NCBI GenBank assembly: GCA_026874595.1
Contig: CM049321.1
Span: forward strand, 18,074,979 to 18,138,978
Direction: 5' to 3'
Length of the DNA stretch: 64,000 nucleotides
Origin: Sipunculus nudus
Taxonomy: Eukaryota; Annelida; Sipuncula; Golfingiida; Sipunculidae
Shown here one piece after another: positions 1 through 11,800 of the stretch. The translations under genes were made by a program, and so were the position numbers. Positions within the stretch are counted from its first letter, which is position 1. Every line of letters starts with the position of its first letter. Under the pieces are notes generated by a model that was not told the origin of the DNA, ran no database searches, and saw only the letters and a list, made by a program, of their open reading frames with translations.

Positions 1-332
1 TTACCTCGTAATCCAACAAAAGACCAATATTAAAATCAAACGGGTATAACACCAAGACAGACACCAAGACATGATTCAAGGCGCAGTAGAAATAACCCCT
101 ATTAGAAAACGGAGAGTAATACGGGTATTACTATGATAAGCCAAGAGTATTAGAACGCTTGCAACTAATAATCTATGAACATGACGGGTCTTTAAATAGT
201 CGTTAAAATATGTAAACACTTCATTTGGCCCCACATAATAAATTACTCACCTATGCTCTACAAATTCATTGACTAATACTTTAAAGATCATTCAGACTTA
301 AGGGAGACCATAATATTTTTTTTCTATCAAAG
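1..332 (+). other. Intron sequence upstream of first visible SLC5-like exon
   Basis: AT-rich, with no coding segment recognised. The polypyrimidine tract and acceptor for the exon at 333 close it. Confidence 0.6.
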
Positions 333-413
333 GGAGGCATGAAAGCCGTGGTGTGGACTGACGTATTCCAGGGTGTCGTCATGTTTGCGGGTGTGGTCAC
401 AGTTACGATACTG
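333..413 (+). CDS. SLC5-like exon 1 of window (TM5)
   Basis: Follows a pyrimidine-rich tract and AG at 331-332 and ends at GT (gtacgt, 414). It encodes 27 residues starting GGMKAVVWTDVFQGVVMFAG, in phase 0 at both ends. This is the conserved TM5 segment of SLC5 transporters (GG-K-V-WTDVFQ). The internal Met is not a start codon, because Gly-Gly before it is part of the family motif. Confidence 0.88.
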
Positions 414-2806
414 GTACGTATTGTCATTTGTTGTTAGATAAATATACCCACCTGATTTTGACGCAAACAGAGAATCTATTACACAGTCTTTGCGTAACCT
501 TAGGGGATTGAACGCTATTGTCATCCTCTCTACAGTGAACAAAATCCAACCATCCTCTAATTTTATGGTCCAGGTTCACACCGTTTGGGCAGTTTTAAAT
601 ACAATATTAGATGCAGATATTCAGCCCCTTACAAATTAAAGACGTGTTCCATTTCATATCCCATTTATTTAAGTGGAGGGAAATGTCTCCATTTTTTTAA
701 TATTACATAAACCTGTTTACGTTGACAGAAGTGCATTTAGGTTTCGGGCTGCATGTCAGGTCTGTAGCAAACACACCTTCTCATTTATATCCAAGAATTA
801 ACCATGCTCGGTGACCACCGCACCTGCTGGTCCCTTTGGTGTAGTCATTTGCATTCATGGATATAAAACAGGGAGGACCTGCCCTCTGTGTAATACACGG
901 CCGTGAGGCACGGCCTTCAAATTATGTTTGCAGCGTGCCGACCATAGGAGTGAGCAGACCGTTTCTTCTTTACTCGCCTGTGAATTTATGATGTCAAAAG
1001 ACCACAGAAGCCAGTTTTTCATTCAATTTTTTTTATTAAATTTATTTAAATGTTAGCTTTGGACTAGATAAAAAACCGGAATTAGCATGTATATTGTCAT
1101 ATGGGACTTTAGCGAGGGGGGAGGGGAGGCTGTCAGTATTCGCTGTACGATTGAAGCATTTATTTATTTTTGTTAATGTTGACGTGTATATGTTCATCCG
1201 AAAGTGAAACATTATACATTACGTTACTGTACCTTTAGGGAACAATACAGGTCGGCGGTCCGAGCGAGGTTTGGGAAACTGCAAGGAAAGGAGGACGTTT
1301 GAACTTCTTTGAGTAAGTTACAGATGTTGATTCTTAAAAATATACCATTTAAATGTCACACAATATTTGTATAGGAATATCGATACGAAAACACTTCGTA
1401 CATTTCATGCATGTCAAGACTTTTTTTTATGATTTAAAGTTTATCCTTTGTACCCAAGATTATATAGTAGGCGTCACACGTCGGATTACATTCCGCCTCC
1501 CATATTTAGATTATTAAAAAAACAAGCTGTTATGCAATGTTTCTCCTATTTATTTTATCATGTCTGTATGGTAATACGTCAATTAGGTTGAAGTAAATTT
1601 TGTTTTAGAAAGTTGTATTTTATCAAGAAATTCCGAAATGGGTTTATAGAAATCATTTAATAAAGGTAGTCTGTACACCAATATTGAAATACAGAATACA
1701 CGGAAATGAGGGTTACCATATGTGGGATTGAAGAGGGGTTTGGTCTTTGACACTGCCGGGGGGGGGGGGGGGCATGATGGGGCGGGCGGAGCCTTTACTT
1801 GCGATCGCTCGGTGTGTGCCCAACCACGTTCGCACCAAGGAACCTTTTTTATTATTTTTTGTAATATTAGCAAAGTTTATGTATAATTCTGCAGTATTCT
1901 ATTCTGGTTCCGGACTACGTGACAAGGCAGTATCACGCGCTTCCTCCTTTTGTAATGTCCTGGTGTTAACCGGGCCCGGTGACTACTGCACCTGCTGACC
2001 CTGGGCGTGTTATCGTCCCTATGGGTCATACTACCGAGGAACCCAGGAAAGGCGAACCCAGTGAAACACGGCCGTGGGTCACGGCCTTCTCACTAAGCCT
2101 GCAAAGCGCTAACCCTTTGTGAGGGCCGACCTTAGAAAAATGAAACGCCTCGAACGAAAATTCCGTGCTTTGAGTACTGTGTTCTACCCCAGAGCCACAA
2201 AATCCGGTTCTAACCAGGGAATTTTTATTTTGTACCTTGAGGTCGCAAACTTTAGATTCAGGTCACCTGTATGGACAAAAGTAAATGCCCGGCTAATGTA
2301 ATACACAGGTACCCGGTTGTTATTTAAATATGATAAAAATAGTTAAAAATAATCTGGGCACAAAAAGGTCTTTTTGAGGTGTTCCCTAAACTGAGGTGGT
2401 CGTTCTAGGCTATCTGTTACTGAATAAACTAAACCTGATTCTTTTGCCTCAAGCTTTTCCATTGACCCAACCAAACGTGTGACCTTTTGGCCGATCGTGG
2501 TTGTACGAGCGATCTACATAATGTCTTCTACGGGTACACACCAGGGTACCGTACAGCGTTACTGTGCCCTGCCTTCAATGGGAAAGGCAAAACTGTGAGT
2601 AACAGTGTTTAAGATATAATGACCTATTATAATATATATTTCGGTTTTGACAGTGGCGTCAATTTTTCTTCCAGGGTTGGGGGGGGGGGGATGATTTTGT
2701 GTGTGTGTATATATATAGACACACACACGCACATACGTATATATATACCTTTTTCAACGTCTCTGAGTGACAATAAACTATGTAAATATTTATATAAATA
2801 TATAAT

Positions 2807-2849
<43 letters not shown>

Positions 2850-5800
2850 TTAATCATATTTCAAATAATTATAATGTTTTAGATAATAAGTTATTTTGTG
2901 AATTCTAAGCAAGGTTATATAACATATAGATATAACTTTTTTAGTAAATTGATCCAAAGTCTTTAATTCTATTTATTATTATATTTCATTTGCAAAATTA
3001 TAATATTATTCTCTGAAAAGTGGGGGGGATGATTACATTGACCATCCCCCCCTTGCCAAAAAGTGGGGGGTATATATACCCCCCATCCCCCCTATATTGA
3101 CGCCCCTGGGTTTTGATGTTTTTAGGTGTTATTAGTCCAAGGTTATGTTCACGCTCAGGTATTCCATTCGATGTTCTCTCTTGGTTTTGGTTAAGTATAA
3201 ATTTGGCTTTTTGTCATGTTTTGGCTCTGACAAGAGCAGAGTCCGCTATTAAAACCTAGATAGTTTATGGCATAGCCCACACTGCGTGGCATAAAGCTGA
3301 AAAGAACAAAGCCCGCTAATAAAACCTAGACCGTTCCATGTATTACCCACAATGCGTAGAATGAAACTGACAAGAGCACGATTCTATAGTTAAGGGATTG
3401 TGAATAAAAAAAAATTCCTTTAAAGAAATTTAACTTTACCAGAGGGGTAGGTATATATGTGGTGGAACGAAGTTACTGTATTAGCGGACTAAATAATAAC
3501 TGCTTAAGCATGTGCATGTGCAAAGCGATGAGAAGGCTTTTAAATACAGTAATTTGATTTTAAAGTTTGATAGCTATGTCAAGTATTCCCAGCCGTCCCA
3601 CAATTCCTAACTGGAAGATGTACGTTCTGATTAGAGAGGATTGGCATTACCACAACGCTGGTTAAAATGACATCGTCTAACATGTTATTTCGAGATCTCG
3701 AGATAAATTTCGCTTTTAGGAAGTTTAGGAAGCAAAAAAAAAATAAGAAGCAAAAAAAAAAAAAATTAGGAAGCAAAACAATTTTTTTTGCTTCCTATAA
3801 TTTTTTTTTTGCTTCCTAACATTTTTTTTTTGCTTCCTAATTTTTTTTTTTTGCGAAATTCTATGTCGAGATCTCGAGATGTTATTTCGAGATCTCGAGA
3901 TAAATATTTTTTTCTGTGTCCTTAATCAGCCACCGTACAAACGCGTATATGGATGGAATTATAGGCGTCCGTTTCTAGCTGCATACGCATACTTACTGCA
4001 TATGCGTATAAGAAATCATAGGCGTCCGTTTTCTGGCTGCATACGCATTAGTTTCGCATACGCTCATATGGAATGCTAGCTTATTCATTTCAGCTCCCTG
4101 GTCCTGTGTGGCGTGTATTATATTATACTTTCGGCAATAGTAGGATTTTGCGGATTGGTTATGTATGCTTACTTCGCTAAGGAAGGATGCGACCCACTCA
4201 GAAGTCAGGCCATCGGTAATTCTAATCAGGTGAGCGTTTATATAGTTACAATCACTAGAGATTACATAATGATATTACACTTTTATATCTGTCGCTGATT
4301 ATTCACATTTGGAATGATTAATATAAACCTTTATTCTAATCAATTTTTCATGCAATCGTGATAGAGTCTCTTCTTTTACGGAGTTTTACACGAAAATTCC
4401 GATATAACGTAGTTTGTCTCTGTGTGTTTGTGATGTTGCCAAGAAAGTAAGAACTGCTGCAAGAGAGGTGTTTATTGCGGTTGACATCAAGTAATCAAAC
4501 TTAACATTTAGACAGTGTCTGTTTATCGTATACGTATATTACATTGGGCTGAGTTTTCATTCTTTAGGATTTTGCAATAAAAAAAAACAGTCACATTGTT
4601 TAAAATATCTTAGTACAAAATTAATATTACAGAAATGCATGTTCAGGTATTTAGTAGTATTAGTTATACGTACAGAGTTTACATGCCAAAATAGGGAATG
4701 GTTTAAATTTATTGCACTAAGATTGTCATCAAAATCACCATGTAGCTAACGAATGCATTGTTACAGTGGTCTCTGACGTCAGGACTTCTCAATCAAAGCT
4801 CTTAAGGTTCTATGCATAATAAGTATATTACCATTTGGGACATATCACTTTGTGGGGAGCGGTAATAGATCGTCAAGCGTGTTCCCGTAATGTCCATCGC
4901 AGGAGAAGTTATCGAAGCTTGGGCTGAGATTAAGAATCTCTTAAACTATAAGGCATTAATGGATAAAGTCTCTAAGGGTTCTAATGGTTCTTAACGGAAG
5001 CCGGCCGTGGGATCCCAAAATGGGCATCCTTTGCAGGCTCCTCCGCACTAGACCGGCTGAAACAACATCCCTCTATCACAATGATGATGTTGTGTTAGTT
5101 ATATAGTGACACATGATATTGAACCGAAACATTTCAGTATCCATGGTCAAGGTTTACACGAGCTGGTTGAGTACGGGGGATGGGGCTTCAAAAGAATGAA
5201 AAGCACGAATTGACAAGAAAGATTTGAAAGGAAATGACACATGCCCCGGCAGACGGAACAAGCACTTTCATTATACGAAACATGGTGGCCTAATGGTAGG
5301 GTGCTGGTCCGATCAACCGGCTTCGTCGTCCACTGCAGAGGTTACTCAACAAAAATAGCAGCATCTTATCATTTTGTGTATTCTTGGCTTTGTTACAAGT
5401 ATTCTATGTTTATTGATGTTGTTACCTTTCATTGAATTTTTTCAGCTCCTGACTTTCTTCATTATTACCGTGTTAGAGTACCCAGGGCTCCCAGGTTTGT
5501 TTCTGGCGGTACTCTTCAGCGGAGCTCTCAGGTTCGTGTTTCAGCTGGCGATTCTCATATTGTTACCTCCGCCAAACGGCGGGGTTTATGATTTTAACGA
5601 CGTTGGTTTGTCTATTTGACCATATGTCTAACTGCTAACACAATCTGTCAAAATGTTATTAACGGATTTTGATGACATTTTCAGGATAACTCGGCAATAT
5701 CCCCCGTTTCTCTCCCTCTCTCTTTCTCTCTCTCTCTGTCTGCCCGTCTCTCTCTCTCTTCTCACTTTTGTCAGAAATAATAAAGTAATTACGGTTATAC

Positions 5801-8800
5801 TTTTGAAACATTTTAGTTAATACCAGTTTAAGCCAAAAAGTTAACATCTACAGTCAAATTAGGAATGAAGCGTTTTAGTTTTCATCTTCATTTCCTGTGG
5901 ATATATACTGAAAGCCCAACGACTGTAATTCTTTCCCAAATAAACCTATGGCGGATATTGAATGAACTATTATTTTTAGTTCCCTCTCATCATCCATGAA
6001 CTCGTTGTCTGCAGTGACCTGGAAAGACATCCTTGAACCAAGGTTCAAAGGTCGTAAAGAGGAATATAAGGCATTCATCACTAAAGTATTAGGTAAGAAA
6101 TATATGAATTCATTGATATTATAGCGTCTGATTCAAAGTAATATTATTAATGTTAGCAGTATACCCATCATTTTCACATGCGAGATTGAAATCCAAACGG
6201 GCCCATAAAATTGTATAGTTCTCATATTTCAGTAGGACGGAGGTTTATAATGTGTTAATGTTAACGTGTGTGTAATTCTAATACAGCGGTGCAGACTAAG
6301 CTTTTTACATTTGAGCTAGCTTTGGTCAGTCAGAGGCGGAATTTCCATTCGTTATGCGTGTATTGTGTGAAGGGGGAGCCTGTCATAGGCCCTTATATAG
6401 GGGTTTACCACATTGAACCCCCATGCATTTTTTCAGTATCGTAAAAGTGTCGTATTAAAAAATATTATCATGATAAGTCCCCATTGGTTGAAAAAGAGAG
6501 GGGGACATTTCGCCTGTCCCCATTCCTAATTCCGCCCATGTGCATGGGGAATTATGTATTTAATATTAATGGTACCTGTATTATTTCAGTTGTCATATAC
6601 GGTGGTCTGGCCATCGCCATGTCCTTCATGATGCGGAACCTGGGCGGTCACGTGATGGAGGTAATGCTGACAACCATGCAGTCAAACACTAATTTCAAAT
6701 CAATTAATTTACTCGGACATTGGGATTCAAACACGCGCATTATTGCTGATGAACAAATGGGGATTGTCCACAAGGTTTCTAACTGGATGACCCGTAAAAT
6801 CCCTTATTGGATGATCCACAAGTTCTCAAACCGGATGACCCACAAGGTCTCTAACTGGGTGATCAACAAGGACTCTCATTGGATGACCCACAGAGTCTCT
6901 CTTTGGATGATCCTCATGGTCTCTAATCTATGATCAACCAGGTCTCTAACAGGATGATCCACAGGGACTCTAACTGGATGACCCAGAGGTTCTCAAAGCG
7001 GAAGACCCACAAGGTCTCTAACTGGATGGTCCACAAGGACTCTGACTGGATGATCCACGTGGTCTCTAACTGGAGATTACGCAAGGTCTCTAACTAGATG
7101 ACCCAAAAGGTCTCCAACTAAATGATCCAAAAGGTCTCTAACTAAATGATCCACATCTTCTCTGAGTGAATAATCCACATAGACTCTGACTGGATGATTC
7201 TAAAATTTTCTAACTGGATGATCCACAAGGTCTCTTATCGATGATCCATAAGGATTCTGACTGGATGATCCACACAGTCTCTAACTGGATGATCCACAAG
7301 GTCTCTGACTGGATGATCCACAAGGTCTCTAATCGATGATCCACATGGTCTCTAACTGGATGATCCGCAGGGTCTCTAACTGGATGATTCACAAGGTCTC
7401 TAACTGAATGATCCACAGAGACTCTGACTGGATGATTCTCAAATTCTCTAACTGGATGATCCACAAGGTCTCTGGCTGGATGATCCACAAGGTCTCTAAT
7501 CGATGATCCACAAGGTCTCTAACTGGATGATCCGCAGGGTCTCTAACTGGATGATGCACAAGGTTTCTATCTGGATGATTCACATTCTCTAAGTGGATGA
7601 TCTACAAGGTCTCTTACTGGATGATCCACAAGGTCTCTTAACGAGTGATCCACATGTCTCTAACTGGAGCCGAACCTTCTATTCGAGAACGAGAGCAATG
7701 GCCCTACTCTCAAAACATCGATAATGTTTTCTCGCCGGCCACAAATTGTGGAATACCACATGCTTTATTTTTTTCATATTTTGTTATAACGGAAGTTATG
7801 TGAATCAATTCCAAACCTTAGCTGTCATAATTTACATCTGGTTTGAATATTCATCAACATACTACGAGCCAATATTAAAGGCATGTACACATTAGGAGAT
7901 AACGAAATGCTATAAAGGTAAAAAGGAAAATACTATAAACTCGATGCCAAAATTATCCCGAAAATCGTTTATAATAAATAATAATATATATTATATATAT
8001 CCAATTATCCGATGGAAGGACTCACAGCGCATATACATAAACACACACACACGAACCTCATACAATTTAATGGAAAACTACTCCCTGTGCCTGACCCAAG
8101 AAAATAAAATGATCAGATGCATATAAATTACCAAAAACTTGCCGAAAGAGATACGCCTTTAAATTAGTTTTAAATGATACAAGAGTTGGAGATTTCTAAG
8201 TATAATAGGAAGTGAATTCCAAACTTTTGGGGCTATGAAACGGAAGGAACGTTCACCGACTTTCAAATTACACTTTGGTACTTTAAGACGATTTCCACCA
8301 GCTGAGCGCAGCGTTCGGAAAGGCCGATAGACTATTATTTTTTCCAGACAAATATGATGGAAGTGAGTCTTCAAAATGGCGGTTAACAAAAAGAGCAATT
8401 TGTTTTGTATGCGGTACTTGACTGAAAACCAATGGAGCTGTTTGAGCAGCGGCGTGATGTGGTCGGTCTTACGCTTCTTAAGAAGAGACGCGCAGCATTA
8501 TTCTGGATCATGTGTAGGCGAGAGACTTGTTCTGAAGGTAACCCAGCAAGAACTGAATTACAGAAATCCAGGCGAGATATCACTGTGGCGCAAATGAGCC
8601 GACATCACGAATTAGTAGAGAGGAAACGCCGGATGAAAGCTATACGGCGGAGCTCGAGAAAGGCCGCACGACAAATACTACTAATATAATCATGCACTGA
8701 AAGATTACGATCAATCTGAACACCTAGATACTTTACTGGATTTTGAAAAGGAACCGTGCAGCCCCCAATGCTTATGGACTCACTGTCAATCATCTTTAGA

Positions 8801-11800
8801 AGGGGCTTAGATCCAACAGGCATAATTTCAGTCTTGTCAGTATTTTATTTAAGTTTGTTGCTGATCATCCATGATAGTACATCCTCAATACCAGCCTGTA
8901 TACTGAACTGGACAGAGCTGAACTCACCTGGTTGACTACTGCTTGACACTTAAGTGTCACTACATCTGAAAAGAACAATCATGTGCAGATATTATGCGAG
9001 AAAGGGTTTTTGAATATAAAGTGGATAATATAGGTCCTAACACGGATCCCTGGGGAACCCCGTACAACAAAGTACATGGGTCTGACTTTCTACCTTCGAC
9101 CATAACAGCTTGGGAACGATTGGTGAGGTATGAAGTTAACCATAAAAGCACGGTGTCGTGAATACCAAAGGTAATTTCTAGTCTTTAAGCAAATTGGAAT
9201 GATCAAGCGTGTCAAACGCTGCACTGAGGTCCAACAATGCTAGGAGAGAATCGCGTCTCTCATCTGCCGCCATCAGCAGACCATCCATGACACTCAGTAC
9301 GGCGTCCTTAAAACAAAGCACATGGATTCACACAGAACACTATGGTTACGCTCTTAGTGGTACACTTTCTTTCCATCTTAATCTTCAGTTTAAACAATTA
9401 AAGAGAAGAAAAGACCTACAAAAGTATCATTGATTTCTATTGAAAAGGTAACGTTTTATATAAAATTGCAGAATTGTTTACGTAAATGTTTGAGACCTTT
9501 TCAGATAAATCTTGTCTTCTTGTTTTACTATTTATTTATTTATCCATTGAGAATTCGATATAATAATGACATTTACAACAACAATATATCAAACTTTCCA
9601 GATATCCACCAGGGTAATTGGAGCGATGAGTGGACCAATTGATGGTATCATGGTTCTTGGTTCCTTGTTTCCATGCTCGAATGCAATCGTAAGTATCAAC
9701 AAACTATTACAAATAGCCAAAATAGCTAATCGGAAGATCGTGAAATGCTATAGTTTTCTGGCAATACCTGTTTACAGTCAAAATCCGTGGTTATATGGAT
9801 GTTTCATTACATGCTGCTAAGTGTCCTTTAATGTTTTTGACATGTAAGCTTATCTTACGCTGCTTTGATTTAAAGAAAACACTATTTTAGAAAAATAGAA
9901 CATTTTTTCTCTGTAAACAAAAAAAAATTTCGGGTAGTGAGTAAACTAGTCTTGTTTTAAACTGACCAAAACATCTGGTTATTTCCAGTGATATCTTCTG
10001 ATTTTATTCAAAAATATATATAATATATAGTGATATAATTCAAAATAATAGAAAAACTCGAAAGGATAAATAAAAATTTTATAATATTCCCATCTCATAC
10101 TTTGCGTTTTCGAATTATTGAACTTTAAAAAGTGTACTGATAATTAATTATCAAATAACCCTTTTGTGAATTGGGACAAGTCCGTGTTTTTCGTTGGGAA
10201 AGGGTTTTCAAAGGGAAAAATTCCTGGCAATTGCCCGTTCTTGCGTTGGGTATTCACCGTTTTCACACGTGCCGAGTGCACTGGTGTTATTTCTGGCAGA
10301 TCGAGCTTTGCTAGATGCTTCGCAAAAAGTGTCAAATTCGACACATTTTAGTTGAAAATATGGAAATTAACCACAAAAAGCACACACGGCATCTTCCCGA
10401 CACTTTAGAACCAAAATATTTATCGAGACGTGGCCCGATGAATGGGGTGACAACAGTTGAGTGACACTACCGCAGATTATAACAAAGATGTATTTTGATA
10501 TGTTTTTATGTAATGGTTTTCCAATATATGAGCGATATCTGTCGGCCACGACTGAATTTAAACTTACTGTGTGTTTCGAAGCCAGATACCTATTTTAATC
10601 TCAGGTATCAGAACTGATACCCCATGCTATACTTGGCCGCGATAAAAGAAGATAAATAAAATATGAAATGTCTCGATAACTCTGAAAGATATTGACTGGT
10701 AAAGTTCTGATTTATCCTTTTCTAGCCGATCCTGTCCGTTCATTATATTGTTGCATTTGAAGAGCAGTTAAGTCCCAGCCCAAATACGACAAGTGGCTCA
10801 TTGATTGAACGATTTGTTGCAAAGGCCATAGGGATAACACGCTTGAAGATAATTATTTAGCAATTGTTAAGACAAGTTTATTTCCAGCCCTACTGAACAC
10901 ATATTTTATTAGGAGAATCAATTATATTTGTTGATGGCATTGAAGCTACTGAACATTTTGTTATATCTGACACTATGAGTCTAGGAAAATGTTAAGATAC
11001 CATCAAAGACGGTGAGGCCTTGAATCAAACAAACTGCTGTCTGCCTTCAAGTCCTGGATACATCGAGTTGCCGACAGATGGCGCTGCAAGAACTTCTTCG
11101 AAAAATAATGTAATATCTCTCGATTTATGGAGAAAAAAGGGAAATAACCCCCCAGGACTTACTGTGCACATTCTTGAAAGTTAAATTCCACCAACGTGTA
11201 TACCCAAGGCGTGGCCGCATTGGAGTTCAGGGACAAAAGTCAAGTGCGACCACTATCAAATATAAGATAGACTAGATGATAAACCGGGTAACCGGTTGGG
11301 GTGGGGTATTAAACGAGATGAGGAATGCTGGCTCAATCTTTTTATTCTAAAAAGTAAAATAAAATAGATTTCCATTGGAATACTGTCTGAATAAGATATA
11401 TACAAATATTTTTATTTTCATTTTGTGGCACTGTGCTCGTGGCAAGAAATTCATGGTCAGTGATGAAGTTTACATTAATGACGCGTGGGGCATTCAGATT
11501 TTCGAAGATATTTGACTGGTCACATATATTATTATTGTAAGACGTATAAAGTATAGATTGAAAATTCAAAGTAATATGTTTTGTAGGAACTATATTATAT
11601 AGGCTTATTTACGGTAAGAAACCACTCAAAGTAGGAAATCCAGTGTTTTGTAAGGACTAAATGGTGTATTTAAAGTTGGAAACCATTCGAAGTAAGGAAT
11701 AATGTGTTTTTGCAGGGACTAAATGATGTATTTATGTTAGGAAGCAATTCAATGTTAGGAAATACTGTGTTTTGTGGGAACACAAAATTTATAAATCAGA

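Noticed and set aside
333-413. Met at 339 as the SLC5 translation start
   Set aside because: The two Gly codons before it and the acceptor at 331-332 belong to the conserved GG-MKAVVWTDVFQ segment in mid-protein; the true start is upstream of the window.
5260-5345. tRNA-like sequence GGCCTAATGGTAGGGTGC
   Set aside because: No B box or cloverleaf could be drawn. At most a degraded SINE head.
6761-7666. Possible CRISPR-like array
   Set aside because: Repeats are contiguous with no unique spacers, and the DNA is eukaryotic. It is a minisatellite.
8376-8689. ORFs on the + strand at 8376-8597 and 8432-8689
   Set aside because: They are antisense to the LINE reverse transcriptase remnant, whose motifs read on the - strand.
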